Assembly (NCBI RefSeq): GCF_007665395.1
Contig: NZ_VDND01000002.1
Span: 372,001-436,000, forward strand
From: Pseudomonas oryzihabitans
Lineage (GTDB): Bacteria > Pseudomonadota > Gammaproteobacteria > Pseudomonadales > Pseudomonadaceae
DNA length: 64,000 bases
Direction of reading: 5' to 3'
Below, piece by piece: positions 36,532 through 46,320 of the stretch. The position numbers were made by a program, and so were the translations under genes. Positions within the stretch are counted from its first letter, which is position 1, and each line of letters opens with the position of its first letter. The notes below the pieces were generated by a model. That model was not told where the DNA came from. It worked only from the letters and a program-made list of their open reading frames with translations, and did no database searches.

Positions 36532-37239
36532 TCAACTGCTCGGGGTGACGGTCTCGGTGAAGGAGCCGGCCGGTTGCAGGCCATGGCCGTTCGCCGTGAA
36601 GTCCACGGCCGTCGAGGCGTAACGCACCTCGTCCTGCACCTGCTTGAGCGTCAGGTTGGCTTCGTAGAATTTGTCACTGGCCAGTTGCTTGGCCGCCTGG
36701 TCGACGTCGGCGATGGTCTGCTTGAGCGGGGCCAGGGCCAGGGCGGTATCGATATCCACGCCGGCCAGTCGCAGGGTTTCCGCCGCGCCCTTGGCGTCGC
36801 CCTGTTTGAGTTTGCTATTGGCGTCGGCGACCGCCTTAACCTTTTGCGGGCTGGCCATATAATTATCCTGCACCAGGGTGTCACCCCATATGGGTAGCCA
36901 GGATGTTACCGTGGTACTGGTATCGGCCTTGCCCTGATTGTCCTTGACGTTCAATTCACTGGCGGCTTTCTTGAAAGCCGTATTGTCCGCCTGTGCCAGT
37001 TTGAGCGCCTGTTGGGCATCCTGAACCTGGGCGACCGCCTTCTTGGTGTGACCCTGGAACAACTCCAGGCGCGCGGCGGAGATGTCGGTGAAGGCTCTCT
37101 GGCCCTGGGTGGAGAAGGCCTGGAAGCTGCCCAGTTCATTCTGGGCGGACGCGTGGGTCGCGGCGAAGGCCGCGGATGAGCAGGCGGCTACGATGGCGAC
37201 GACCAGCAGGCTGCTTGCCAGTTTCTTCTTGACGTTCAT
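36532..37239 (-). CDS. YfdX family protein
   Basis: A 235-residue exported protein. A Sec signal (KLASSLLVVAIVAACSSAAFA) ends near residue 27. The YfdX features are GQRAFTDISAARLELFQGHTKKA near 46, ETLRLAGVDIDTALALAPLKQT near 158 and KFYEANLTLKQVQDEV near 190. E. coli YfdX belongs to an EvgA/acid-stress regulon. Its precise role is unsettled. Parts of the gene (about 36840-36990) are richer in A/T than the neighbours, as is the upstream region, which hints at recent acquisition. No operon partner is visible. Confidence 0.85.
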   Translation of the reverse strand: MNVKKKLASSLLVVAIVAACSSAAFAATHASAQNELGSFQAFSTQGQRAFTDISAARLELFQGHTKKAVAQVQDAQQALKLAQADNTAFKKAASELNVKDNQGKADTSTTVTSWLPIWGDTLVQDNYMASPQKVKAVADANSKLKQGDAKGAAETLRLAGVDIDTALALAPLKQTIADVDQAAKQLASDKFYEANLTLKQVQDEVRYASTAVDFTANGHGLQPAGSFTETVTPSS

Positions 37240-37648
37240 TTGCTGCCTCCAGCGGGATATGCAATTGAAGTGAAGGTTATCGCTCAGGTACCAGAACGAA
37301 GTTGCGTGGTGCCTGGGGTTGATATTCCGCTGTATCTCTTAACAACCAATTAATGCGGGAAGGGTTTGCTTGAATAGCGGCTGAACAACTTGCTGTGTCG
37401 TTCGGCGGTATAAAAAAGAGTGGATTTATCGATAGTGGGTAAAGCGCCTGATTGACCGTAAGTCTTCGTCTGGCACGGCCGTGACGGTGGGTTGGCTCCC
37501 GGCCCGTTGGGCAACGCAAGGGGTGTGACCTCGCGCCTCGGTCGTGGTGGTCCGGCTTTTCACGTAGACTGGCGGACGATTTTTTCCAGGGGCCGCCAGA
37601 CGATTCGCCGCAGGCGCGTGAGGGGCCCGGCACAGCGAGGAGCAGGCG
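37240..37648. other. 409-base intergenic region, partly AT-rich
   Basis: No gene is recognised between the divergent yfdX-like gene and the small membrane protein. The part from about 37300 to 37450 is clearly more AT-rich than the surroundings (for example GGTATAAAAAAGAG near 37410) and probably holds the yfdX promoter. The part from 37480 to 37648 returns to high GC and precedes the gene at 37649. Confidence 0.5.
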
Positions 37649-37930
37649 ATGACTCAGGGTGGCGAAGGGCGGCAGATCGGCAAGGGTGGCTGCCTGGGGT
37701 TGATCCTGCTGTCGATCCTGTTCGCGGTGGTGGTGTTCGGCTCCATCATCTATGTCTATCGCCACAACGCCACGCCGACCAACAGGGCCAACGAGCAGCA
37801 GGCCATCGACCAGTGCCTGGCCCGCGCCAATGCCCCGGAAACCACTCCGGCCGATCGGCAGGCGCTGATGGAGAACTGCCAGGAGATGCAGAAGCAGTTC
37901 CTCAAGAAGTACCCCGACGCCACGCGCTGA
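37649..37930 (+). CDS. small single-pass membrane protein, function unknown
   Basis: A 93-residue protein with one transmembrane segment (CLGLILLSILFAVVVFGSII, residues about 15-34). A short polar domain follows with two cysteines spaced 22 residues apart in QCLARAN and NCQEMQKQF, which could form a disulfide if exported. The ATG is preceded by AGCGAGGAG at good spacing. No family was recognised. It stands alone before thrS. Confidence 0.65.
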   Translation: MTQGGEGRQIGKGGCLGLILLSILFAVVVFGSIIYVYRHNATPTNRANEQQAIDQCLARANAPETTPADRQALMENCQEMQKQFLKKYPDATR

Positions 37931-37974
37931 GAGGGTGAGAGTCATCGGCGCGGTTGCGCCAGGTGGCCGTTTCT

Positions 37975-38012
37975 GAAAGGATTTCCGTCCCAAAACTTCC
38001 AGTGATCCTTTC
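37975..38012 (+). promoter_or_regulatory. inverted repeat in the thrS upstream region
   Basis: GAAAGGAT (37975-37982) and ATCCTTTC (38005-38012) are perfect inverted repeats 22 bases apart, between the small membrane gene and thrS. They could be an operator or a leader-RNA stem. No specific regulator is indicated. Further pairing blocks (GGGATT near 38053, AATCCC near 38087) lie downstream in the leader. Confidence 0.35.
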
Positions 38013-38137
38013 GCGTCGCCCCGGAATGCCTTGCGGCCCTGCCACTGTGCGGCGGGATTTCCAGCGATGCGGCTGCTTACTGGCCAATCCCACCATGTGG
38101 CCCTTGGTATGGGTCACCACTGAGTTGAGGAGGCGCC

Positions 38138-40060
38138 ATGCCTGTCATTACTCTCCCCGATGGTAGTCAACGTCCGTTCGACAAGCCCGTCACCGTCGCC
38201 GAAGTCGCCCAGTCCATCGGCGCTGGCCTGGCCAAGGCCACCATCGCCGGCCGTGTCGACGGCCAGCTGCGCGATGCCAGCGATCTCATCGAGCAGGATG
38301 CCAACCTGCAGATCATCACCGCCAAGGACGAGGACGGCCTGGAGATCATCCGCCACTCCTGCGCCCACCTGGTCGGCCATGCGGTCAAGCAGCTGTTCCC
38401 GACCGCCAAGATGGTCATCGGTCCGGTCATCGACGAAGGCTTCTACTACGACATCTCCTTCGAGCGTCCCTTCACCCTCGACGACCTCTCGGCCATCGAG
38501 ACGCGGATGCGCGAGCTGATCGACCGCGACTACGACGTCATCAAGAAGATGACCCCGCGCGCCGAGGTCATCGAGGTGTTCAAGTCCCGGGGTGAGGACT
38601 ACAAGCTGCGCCTGATCGACGACATGCCCGAGGAGCAGGCCATGGGCCTGTACTACCACGAGGAATACGTCGACATGTGCCGGGGCCCGCACGTGCCCAA
38701 CACGCGCTTCCTCAAGGCCTTCAAGCTGACCAAGCTGTCCGGTGCCTACTGGCGCGGCGACTCCAAGAACGAGCAGCTGCAGCGCATCTATGGCACCGCC
38801 TGGGCCGACAAGAAGCAGCTGGCCGCCTATATCCAGCGCATCGAGGAAGCCGAGAAGCGCGACCATCGCCGCATCGGCAAGCAGCTGGATCTCTTCCACC
38901 TCCAGGAAGAGGCGCCCGGCATGGTGTTCTGGCATGCCAATGGCTGGACCATCTACCAGGTGCTCGAGCAGTACATGCGCAAGGTCCAGCGCGAGCACGG
39001 CTACCAGGAGATCAAGACGCCCCAGGTGGTCGACCGTATCCTCTGGGAGCGCTCGGGGCACTGGTCCAACTACGCCGAGAACATGTTCACCACGGCCTCG
39101 GAAAATCGCGACTTCGCGGTCAAGCCGATGAACTGCCCCTGCCACGTGCAGGTGTTCAACCAGGGCCTGAAGTCCTACCGCGACCTGCCGCTGCGCCTGG
39201 CCGAGTTCGGTGCCTGCCACCGCAACGAGCCCTCCGGCGCCCTGCACGGCATCATGCGCGTGCGCGGCTTCACCCAGGACGACGCCCACATCTTCTGCAC
39301 CGAGGAACAGGTGGAGAAGGAAGCGGCCGACTTCATCAAGCTGACCCTGCAGGTCTACGCCGACTTCGGTTTCACCGACGTGATCATGAAGCTGTCCACC
39401 CGGCCGGCCAAGCGCGTCGGTTCCGAAGAACTGTGGGATCGCGCCGAGAAGGCCCTGGCCGATGCGCTGGATGCCTCGGGTCTGGACTGGGAATACCAGC
39501 CGGGCGAGGGCGCCTTCTACGGGCCGAAGATCGAATTCACCCTCAAGGACTGCCTGGGCCGCAATTGGCAGTGTGGTACCCTGCAATACGATCCGAACCT
39601 GCCCGAGCGTCTCGACGCCAGCTACATTTCCGAGGACAATAGCCGCCAGCGTCCGGTCATGCTGCACCGCGCCATCCTCGGTTCCTTCGAGCGCTTCATC
39701 GGCATGCTCATCGAGCACTATGCCGGTCTGTTCCCGGCCTGGCTCGCCCCGACCCAGGCGGTGGTGCTCAACATCACCGACAAGCAGGCCGATTTCGCCC
39801 AGCAGGTCGTCGGCGAATTGAACGCTGAGGGCTTCCGCGCCAAGGCCGACTTGAGAAACGAGAAGATCGGCTTTAAAATCCGCGAGCATACTTTGCTCAA
39901 GGTTCCCTATCTCCTGGTTATTGGAGACCGGGAGGTTGAGACACGATCCGTTGCCGTGCGTACCCGTGAAGGCGTTGACCTGGGCTCCATGCCCATCGAG
40001 CGTTTCCGCGAGCTGCTCACGCAAGCGGTTTCCCGGCGTGGCCGGCAAGAATCGGAGTAA
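38138..40060 (+). CDS. thrS: threonine-tRNA ligase
   Basis: A 640-residue class II aminoacyl-tRNA synthetase. An N-terminal TGS domain ([21 protein letters not shown]) is followed by the editing domain with [16 protein letters not shown] near residue 73, the catalytic core ([11 protein letters not shown] near 333, [24 protein letters not shown] block near 362) and the anticodon domain. It charges tRNA-Thr and edits Ser-tRNA-Thr. GAGGAGG precedes the ATG. It heads the conserved thrS-infC-rpmI-rplT-pheST-ihfA block. Its stop is five bases before the infC start codon. Confidence 0.97.
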   Translation: MPVITLPDGSQRPFDKPVTVAEVAQSIGAGLAKATIAGRVDGQLRDASDLIEQDANLQIITAKDEDGLEIIRHSCAHLVGHAVKQLFPTAKMVIGPVIDEGFYYDISFERPFTLDDLSAIETRMRELIDRDYDVIKKMTPRAEVIEVFKSRGEDYKLRLIDDMPEEQAMGLYYHEEYVDMCRGPHVPNTRFLKAFKLTKLSGAYWRGDSKNEQLQRIYGTAWADKKQLAAYIQRIEEAEKRDHRRIGKQLDLFHLQEEAPGMVFWHANGWTIYQVLEQYMRKVQREHGYQEIKTPQVVDRILWERSGHWSNYAENMFTTASENRDFAVKPMNCPCHVQVFNQGLKSYRDLPLRLAEFGACHRNEPSGALHGIMRVRGFTQDDAHIFCTEEQVEKEAADFIKLTLQVYADFGFTDVIMKLSTRPAKRVGSEELWDRAEKALADALDASGLDWEYQPGEGAFYGPKIEFTLKDCLGRNWQCGTLQYDPNLPERLDASYISEDNSRQRPVMLHRAILGSFERFIGMLIEHYAGLFPAWLAPTQAVVLNITDKQADFAQQVVGELNAEGFRAKADLRNEKIGFKIREHTLLKVPYLLVIGDREVETRSVAVRTREGVDLGSMPIERFRELLTQAVSRRGRQESE

Positions 40061-40065
40061 TCACT

Positions 40066-40614
40066 ATCAAGCAGCGTGACATGAGACAAGACAAGCGAGC
40101 CGCACCTCGGGCACCGATCAACGAAAATATCACCGCCCGGGAAGTTCGCCTTATTGGCGCCGATGGTCAGCAAGTAGGCATCGTCTCCATCCAGGAGGCC
40201 TTGCAGGCTGCTGAAGACGCCAAGCTGGATCTGGTGGAAATCACCGCCGACGCCGTACCCCCGGTCTGCCGGATCATGGACTACGGCAAGCACGTCTTCG
40301 AGAAGAAGAAGCAAGTCGCGGCGGCGAAGAAGAACCAGAAGCAGGCTCAGGTCAAAGAAATCAAGTTTCGTCCAGGGACGGAAGAAGGGGATTACCAGGT
40401 AAAACTACGCAACCTGGTACGTTTCCTAACCGAGGGGGACAAGGCCAAGATCTCGTTGAGATTTCGCGGCCGGGAGATGGCCCACCAGGAGCTGGGCATG
40501 GAGCTGTTGAAGCGGGTCGAAGCTGACCTCGTCGAACACGGCACCGTTGAGCAGCATCCTAAGATGGAAGGACGTCAACTCATCATGGTCATCGCCCCCA
40601 AGAAGAAAAAGTAA
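40066..40614 (+). CDS. infC: translation initiation factor IF-3
   Basis: A 182-residue IF-3 that keeps 30S subunits free and proofreads start codons. [16 protein letters not shown] begins the N domain, and the C domain has [17 protein letters not shown] and [14 protein letters not shown] place the start at AUC 40066, in frame and 8 bases after GGAG (40054-40057). The first ATG, at 40081, has no ribosome binding site. infC genes elsewhere start at AUU or AUC so that IF-3 limits its own translation. The same autoregulation is inferred here. Confidence 0.9.
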   Translation: MKQRDMRQDKRAAPRAPINENITAREVRLIGADGQQVGIVSIQEALQAAEDAKLDLVEITADAVPPVCRIMDYGKHVFEKKKQVAAAKKNQKQAQVKEIKFRPGTEEGDYQVKLRNLVRFLTEGDKAKISLRFRGREMAHQELGMELLKRVEADLVEHGTVEQHPKMEGRQLIMVIAPKKKK

Positions 40615-40675
40615 CTACCAGGGCACTGGCAGGCCTTGCAGTTATGCGTAATCACTCAATGCGGAGTATCCGAAC

Positions 40676-40870
40676 ATGCCAAAGATGAAAACCAAGAGCG
40701 GCGCTGCGAAGCGCTTCATGAAGACTGCTGGTGGTATCAAGCACAAGCACGCTTTCAAGAGCCACATCCTGACCAAGATGACCACCAAGCGTAAGCGTCA
40801 GCTGCGCGGTACGTCGCTGATGCATGCATCCGACGTCCAAAAGGTCGAGCGCATGCTGCGCCTTCGTTAA
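40676..40870 (+). CDS. rpmI: 50S ribosomal protein L35
   Basis: A 64-residue, very basic protein with the L35 pattern [17 protein letters not shown] at the start, [15 protein letters not shown] in the middle and VERMLRLR at the end. It is part of the 50S subunit. It follows infC by 61 bases in the same transcript. Codon use shifts to highly expressed codons, as expected. Confidence 0.97.
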   Translation: MPKMKTKSGAAKRFMKTAGGIKHKHAFKSHILTKMTTKRKRQLRGTSLMHASDVQKVERMLRLR

Positions 40871-40900
40871 TCCTGGTCAAGAATCTAGAGGAAGTTACTC

Positions 40901-41257
40901 ATGGCTCGTGTTAAGCGTGGCGTCATCGCTCGTCGCCGTCACAAGAAAATCCTGAAGCTCGCCAAAGGCTACTACGGTGCCCGTTCGCGCGTCTTCCGCG
41001 TCGCTAAGCAAGCGGTAATCAAGGCAGGCCAATACGCCTACCGCGACCGCCGCCAGAAGAAGCGTCAGTTCCGCGCTCTGTGGATCGCTCGTATCAACGC
41101 TGGTGCTCGTATCAACGGTCTGTCCTACAGCCGTCTGATCGCCGGCCTGAAGAAAGCGGCCATCGAGATCGACCGTAAGGTACTGGCCGATCTGGCCGTG
41201 AACGAAAAAGCGGCGTTTGCTGCGATTGTCGAGAAAGCTAAAGCTTCGCTGGCTTAA
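40901..41257 (+). CDS. rplT: 50S ribosomal protein L20
   Basis: A 118-residue basic protein starting [34 protein letters not shown] (key blocks [37 protein letters not shown]), all diagnostic of L20. In E. coli L20 also represses rpmI-rplT translation. No operator structure was verified here. A strong hairpin follows before pheS. Confidence 0.97.
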   Translation: MARVKRGVIARRRHKKILKLAKGYYGARSRVFRVAKQAVIKAGQYAYRDRRQKKRQFRALWIARINAGARINGLSYSRLIAGLKKAAIEIDRKVLADLAVNEKAAFAAIVEKAKASLA

Positions 41258-41301
41258 GCCCCCCGGCAATCTCGCGCTTCGTGCGCGAAGCAACGTTATC
41301 G

Positions 41302-41337
41302 ATAGGGGAAGAGCCTCATAGCTCTTCCCCTATTTTG
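41302..41337 (+). terminator. terminator/attenuator between rplT and pheS
   Basis: ATAGGGGAAGAGC (41302-41314) pairs perfectly over 13 bp with GCTCTTCCCCTAT (41321-41333) across a CTCATA loop and is followed by TTTGT. It ends 17 bases before the pheS ATG. A smaller GCGCTTCGTGCGCGAAGC hairpin lies just upstream (about 41275-41292). It should end rplT transcription or attenuate readthrough into pheST. Confidence 0.8.
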
Positions 41338-41353
41338 TATCTGGAGTCCCTAG

Positions 41354-42355
<1,002 letters not shown>

Positions 42356-42373
42356 CTGCCAGACGGGAGTCCT

Positions 42374-44752
42374 ATGAAATTCAGTGAACAATGGCTGCGT
42401 AGCTGGGTGAACCCCGCGGCTACGCACGAGGATCTGGTTGCCCGGCTGTCCATGGCCGGCCTGGAAGTGGACGGCGTCGAAGCGGCGGCCGGTAGCTTCC
42501 AGGGCGTCATCGTCGGCGAAGTGGTCTCCGTCGAGCGCCATCCCGATGCCGACAAGCTCAATGTCTGCCAGGTCAGCAACGGCCAGGAGTCCTTCCAGGT
42601 GGTCTGCGGCGCGCCCAATGTGCGCGCGGGCCTCAAGGTACCTTTCGCCACCGTCGGCGCCACCCTGCCGGGTGACTTCACCATCAAGAAGGCCAAGCTG
42701 CGCGGCGTGGAATCCCATGGCATGCTCTGCTCGGCCAGCGAACTGCAGATCAGCGACGACAACAGTGGCCTGCTGGAACTGCCGGCCGCTGCGCCGGTGG
42801 GCGAGAGCCTCCGCAGCTACCTGCAGCTGGACGACGCCATCATCGACGTCGACCTGACGCCGAACCGCGGCGACTGCCTGTCCATCGCCGGCCTGGCGCG
42901 GGAAGTGGGTGCCCTGTACAACGCCACCGTCGAGCCGCTGCAGGTCGAGCCGGTAGCGCCCGTGCACCAGGAGACCCGTGAGGTCGAGGTGCTGGCTCCC
43001 CAGGCTTGCCCGCGCTACCTGGGTCGCGTGGTCAAGAACGTCGACCTGTCCCGCCCGACCCCGGACTGGATGGTCGAGCGCCTACGCCGCAGTGGCGTGC
43101 GCAGCATCGACGCCGCCGTCGACGTCACCAACTACGTGATGCTCGAACTGGGTCAGCCCATGCATGCCTTCGATCTGGACCAGATCAAGGGCGGCATCCG
43201 CGTACGCCTGGCCGATGCCGGCGAGCGCCTGGTGTTGCTGGACGGTCAGGACATCGAACTGCGCAACGACACCCTGGTGATCGCCGACCACGAACGCGCC
43301 CTGGCCATCGCCGGCGTCATGGGTGGCGAGCACAGCGGTGTCGCCGCCGGTACCCGTGACCTGTTCCTGGAAAGCGCCTTCTTCGACACCATCGCCGTGG
43401 CTGGCAAGGCCCGTTCCTATGGCCTGCACACCGATTCCTCCCACCGCTTCGAGCGGGGCGTGGACTTCGAGCTGGCGCGCAAGGCCATGGAGCGGGCGAC
43501 CCGCCTGCTGCTGGACATCGTCGGCGGCGAACCAGGTCCGGTGATCGAGGCGGTGAGTGCCGAGCACCTGCCGCAGGTCGAGCCAATCCTGCTGCGCGCC
43601 GAGCGCATCGAGCGCGTCCTGGGCTTGACCCTGGACGATGCCCAGGTCGAGCGGCTGCTCAGCGGCCTGGGCCTGGCCGTGGCCCGCCTGGAAGCCGGTC
43701 GCTGGCAGGTAGGCGTGCCCAGTCACAGGTTCGACATCAGCATCGAAGTGGACCTGATCGAAGAGCTGGCGCGCCTCTATGGCTACAACCAGCTGCCGAT
43801 TCGTTTCCCCCAGGCCCGCCTGGCGCCGCAGCCCCTGCCCGAGAGCAAGGGCGAGCTGAGCCAGCTGCGTCGCCTGCTGGTGGCTCGCGGCTACCAGGAA
43901 GCCATCACCTACAGCTTCATCGACGAAAAGACCTTCCGGCTGTTCGCCCCTGAGGCGCAACCGGTGATGCTGGCCAACCCCATCTCCACCGACATGGCCG
44001 CCATGCGTTCTTCGCTGTGGCCGGGTCTGGTCAAGGCCGTGCAGTACAACCTCAACCGTCAGCAGGACCGCGTCCGGCTGTTCGAGTCGGGGCTGAGATT
44101 CGTCGGTCAGCTGGAAGGCCTGGTGCAGGAAAACGTGCTGGCGGGTGCCGTCTGCGGTTCGCGCCTGCCGGAGAGCTGGTCGTCCGGCCGTGAGGCGGTG
44201 GACTTCTTCGACGTCAAGGCCGATGTCGAGGCGCTGCTGGCCCAGTCCGGTGCGGGCAGCGACTTCCGCTTCGTGGCGGGTGAGCATCCGGCCTTGCATC
44301 CGGGGCAGACCGCGCTGATCGAAAGGGCAGGGCAGCCGGTCGGCTACCTGGGCGCCCTGCATCCGGAAGTGGCGCGCGAACTGGACGTGGATCGTCCGGT
44401 GTTCCTCTTCGAGCTGGCGCTGGATGCCCTGACCACCGGCAGTCTGCCGCGCTTCGGCGAGCTGTCGCGCTTCCCGGAAGTGCGGCGTGACCTGGCGCTG
44501 GTGGTGGACGAAACCGTCGCCGCCGGAGACCTGCTGGCCGACATCCGCGAAAACGCCGGAGAAGGCCTCAAGGAGCTGCGGCTGTTCGACGTCTACCAAG
44601 GCAAAGGTATTGATCCGCATAGAAAAAGCGTCGCCATCGGCTTGACCTTGCAACATCCATCGCGCACATTAACCGATGAAGAAGTCAACGAAACGACGCA
44701 GAAAATCCTCGTTTCTCTGGAAAGAAGGTTCAACGCCACGTTAAGGAAATAG
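42374..44752 (+). CDS. pheT: phenylalanine-tRNA ligase beta subunit
   Basis: A 792-residue subunit. An EMAP-like tRNA-binding domain starts near residue 40 (VVSVERHPDADKLNVCQV). The B3/B4 editing region lies near 200-400 and the B5 domain near 405-475. A ferredoxin-fold anticodon-binding domain closes the protein (SRFPEVRRDLALVVDE from about 697). Full family length. The 3' end becomes AT-richer just before ihfA. It ends three bases before ihfA, so coexpression is likely. Confidence 0.97.
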   Translation: MKFSEQWLRSWVNPAATHEDLVARLSMAGLEVDGVEAAAGSFQGVIVGEVVSVERHPDADKLNVCQVSNGQESFQVVCGAPNVRAGLKVPFATVGATLPGDFTIKKAKLRGVESHGMLCSASELQISDDNSGLLELPAAAPVGESLRSYLQLDDAIIDVDLTPNRGDCLSIAGLAREVGALYNATVEPLQVEPVAPVHQETREVEVLAPQACPRYLGRVVKNVDLSRPTPDWMVERLRRSGVRSIDAAVDVTNYVMLELGQPMHAFDLDQIKGGIRVRLADAGERLVLLDGQDIELRNDTLVIADHERALAIAGVMGGEHSGVAAGTRDLFLESAFFDTIAVAGKARSYGLHTDSSHRFERGVDFELARKAMERATRLLLDIVGGEPGPVIEAVSAEHLPQVEPILLRAERIERVLGLTLDDAQVERLLSGLGLAVARLEAGRWQVGVPSHRFDISIEVDLIEELARLYGYNQLPIRFPQARLAPQPLPESKGELSQLRRLLVARGYQEAITYSFIDEKTFRLFAPEAQPVMLANPISTDMAAMRSSLWPGLVKAVQYNLNRQQDRVRLFESGLRFVGQLEGLVQENVLAGAVCGSRLPESWSSGREAVDFFDVKADVEALLAQSGAGSDFRFVAGEHPALHPGQTALIERAGQPVGYLGALHPEVARELDVDRPVFLFELALDALTTGSLPRFGELSRFPEVRRDLALVVDETVAAGDLLADIRENAGEGLKELRLFDVYQGKGIDPHRKSVAIGLTLQHPSRTLTDEEVNETTQKILVSLERRFNATLRK

Positions 44753-44755
44753 CGC

Positions 44756-45058
44756 ATGGGGGCCCTGACGAAAGCTGAGATGGCCGAACGTCTGTTTGAA
44801 GAGCTCGGTCTGAACAAACGTGAAGCCAAGGAATTGGTCGAACTGTTCTTCGAAGAAATTCGTCATGCGCTCGAAAGCAACGAGCAGGTCAAGTTGTCCG
44901 GTTTCGGCAACTTCGACCTGCGCGACAAGCGCCAGCGCCCCGGACGCAATCCCAAGACGGGGGAGGAGATACCCATCACGGCGCGCCGTGTGGTGACCTT
45001 CCGCCCCGGGCAGAAACTCAAAGCCAGGGTCGAGGCCTATGCTGGAACCAAGTCATAA
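44756..45058 (+). CDS. ihfA: integration host factor alpha subunit
   Basis: A 100-residue HU/IHF-family DNA-bending protein with [23 protein letters not shown] near residue 12 and the beta-arm [22 protein letters not shown] near 62, typical of IHF-alpha. It pairs with IhfB to bend DNA at specific sites. It is three bases after pheT and overlaps the MerR gene by 20 bases. Confidence 0.97.
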   Translation: MGALTKAEMAERLFEELGLNKREAKELVELFFEEIRHALESNEQVKLSGFGNFDLRDKRQRPGRNPKTGEEIPITARRVVTFRPGQKLKARVEAYAGTKS

Positions 45059-45398
45059 CGACGAACTGCCGGTCATACCGGGCAAGCGCTACTTCACCAT
45101 CGGTGAGGTAAGCGACCTGTGCCTGGTCAAGCCGCACGTGCTGCGCTACTGGGAGCAGGAATTTCCCCAACTGAACCCGGTGAAGCGCCGCGGTAATCGG
45201 CGCTACTACCAGCGCCACGACGTGCTGATGATCCGCCAGATCCGCTCGCTGCTGTACAACGAAGGCTTCACCATCGGCGGGGCGCGCCAGCGCCTCACCC
45301 AGGGCGACGAGACCCGCGACGAGGGTTCGCAGTACCACCAGCTCATCCGCCAGATGATCAGCGAACTCGAAGAAGTCCTCGTCGTACTGAAGAAGTGA
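45039..45398 (+). CDS. MerR family transcriptional regulator
   Basis: A 119-residue MerR-type protein with the winged helix at residues about 16-85 ([25 protein letters not shown], then [30 protein letters not shown]) and a short C-terminal coiled coil ([18 protein letters not shown]). There are no effector-binding cysteines. This short MerR commonly follows ihfA in Pseudomonas and other gamma-proteobacteria. Its targets are unknown. It overlaps the ihfA 3' end by 20 bases. Confidence 0.9.
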   Translation: MLEPSHNDELPVIPGKRYFTIGEVSDLCLVKPHVLRYWEQEFPQLNPVKRRGNRRYYQRHDVLMIRQIRSLLYNEGFTIGGARQRLTQGDETRDEGSQYHQLIRQMISELEEVLVVLKK

Positions 45399-45461
45399 AA
45401 AAAAGCTTCCACTAATCAAAGCGTTGCAGTAAGATGCACGCCGTTCCCTAGAGGAACACAG

Positions 45462-45539
<78 letters not shown>

Positions 45540-45550
45540 AAAAAACTAAG

Positions 45551-45584
45551 AAATCCAGTCACTTAGCGGTGACTGGATTTTTTT
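45551..45584 (+). terminator. rho-independent terminator after tRNA-Pro
   Basis: AAATCCAGTCAC (45551-45562) pairs perfectly with GTGACTGGATTT (45569-45580) over TTAGCG and is followed by TTTT. It is a strong intrinsic terminator. Confidence 0.93.
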
Positions 45585-45629
45585 GTGCCTGATAGTTTTT
45601 GCGATCTTTCAAATTTTGCCCCACGTCAT

Positions 45630-45791
45630 CTACGGCCGGAGGCCAAGTGCCAACGCAGCGGGGGTCGCCGCCTTGATGATCCTGCGTTGAATCGGCCCAT
45701 GGAGCATTACCAGCGGTTCATCAGGACCAGGACAGTCGCGCAGCACACCGTCCAGAGCAAATTGTGGGAAAAAGATGCAGGCCCATCTCAT
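45630..45791 (-). pseudogene. imuB: truncated imuB (Y-family polymerase-like) N-terminal remnant
   Basis: The minus strand from ATG 45791 encodes 53 residues, MRWACIFFPQFALDGVLR onward, ending ALALGLRP before a TAG at 45630-45632. The next codons read MTWGKI and then stop. This matches my knowledge of the ImuB N-terminus (MRWACxxxPQLALDGVLR ... PAARALGLRPGM). ImuB normally has about 450-500 residues and helps the DnaE2 mutasome, so about 90% is missing. It starts 12 bases after the imuA-like stop, the usual imuA-imuB order. The remnant ends about 45 bases from the tRNA-Pro terminator. Confidence 0.72.
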
Positions 45792-45803
45792 GGCAGTCGT
45801 CCC

Positions 45804-46320
45804 TCAATGCCAGACCCGATACGCCAGCGCAGTCGCCGGTGGATTGCCGCCGCGGCACTCGAGCACCCGCAATTGCTGAAGCGAACCCTCCAGCACTAGG
45901 CGTAGCGCCGCGGGTGAGGCATTGACCGCCTCGCGCTGGTGGCGGAACGCGAATGCCAGAGTCTGCCCGGTCTCTGCCGCAACCTGCAACCTGCAACCTG
46001 CAACCTGCAACCTGCAGCTGGCGCAGCGCGCGATCGTCCGCACGGCTTGGCCAGCAGAGCACCGCACCACAGCTACCAGAGCGCAGGCACTGCTCTGCCG
46101 CCCACAGCACATCCTTGCCTTGCACCTGGATGACGCTCAGCCGGCCAAGGTCGACGCCGGCCTGCAGCCAGGCGTGCGGGTAGAGCAGGTAGGGAGGGGC
46201 GATCAGCACCACGCGCTCGCCGGCGGCGGTAAGGCGCGATAGCGTCGGCCATACGAGCGTCAGCTCACCCAGGCCCGGTCGGGCACTCAAGATTTCGGTG
46301 AGCGCTGCAAGGCGCTGCCT
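45804..46320 (-). pseudogene. imuA: frameshifted, 5'-truncated imuA/sulA-like gene
   Basis: The minus strand reads LAALTEILSARPGLGELTLVWPTLSRL from about 46315, then LIAPPYLLYPHAW and ALWAAEQCLRSGSCGAVLCWP-type blocks, as in ImuA/SulA proteins. At a GCAGGTT heptamer array (45981-46015) the frame is lost. The proper C-terminus (AAETGQTLAFAFRH ... ECRGGNPP ... YRVWH) continues in another frame to the stop at 45804. Removing one or four repeat units restores the frame. The N-terminal part of about 50 residues is missing and replaced by a LysR fragment in a different frame. ImuA acts in SOS mutagenesis with ImuB and DnaE2. This copy should be inactive. Confidence 0.75.
45981..46015. repeat. five-copy heptanucleotide tandem repeat
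   Basis: Five perfect copies of AACCTGC on the plus strand (GCAGGTT on the minus strand) lie inside the imuA-like remnant. A seven-base unit changes the reading frame with each copy gained or lost. The single-copy form would read QLQVAAETGQ without interruption. Confidence 0.95.

Noticed and set aside
38114..40048. 644-codon minus-strand open frame opposite thrS
   Set aside because: It is antisense to a universal gene, with repetitive composition and no family.
41281..41353. Possible pheM-like leader peptide before pheS
   Set aside because: The only short frame there starts at GTG and has no phenylalanine codon cluster.
45585..45899. 104-codon plus-strand frame after tRNA-Pro
   Set aside because: It is antisense to the imuB and imuA remnants, starts inside the terminator tail and has no recognisable family.
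45981..46015. CRISPR-like array
   Set aside because: The repeats are seven-base units without spacers. This is a simple tandem repeat.
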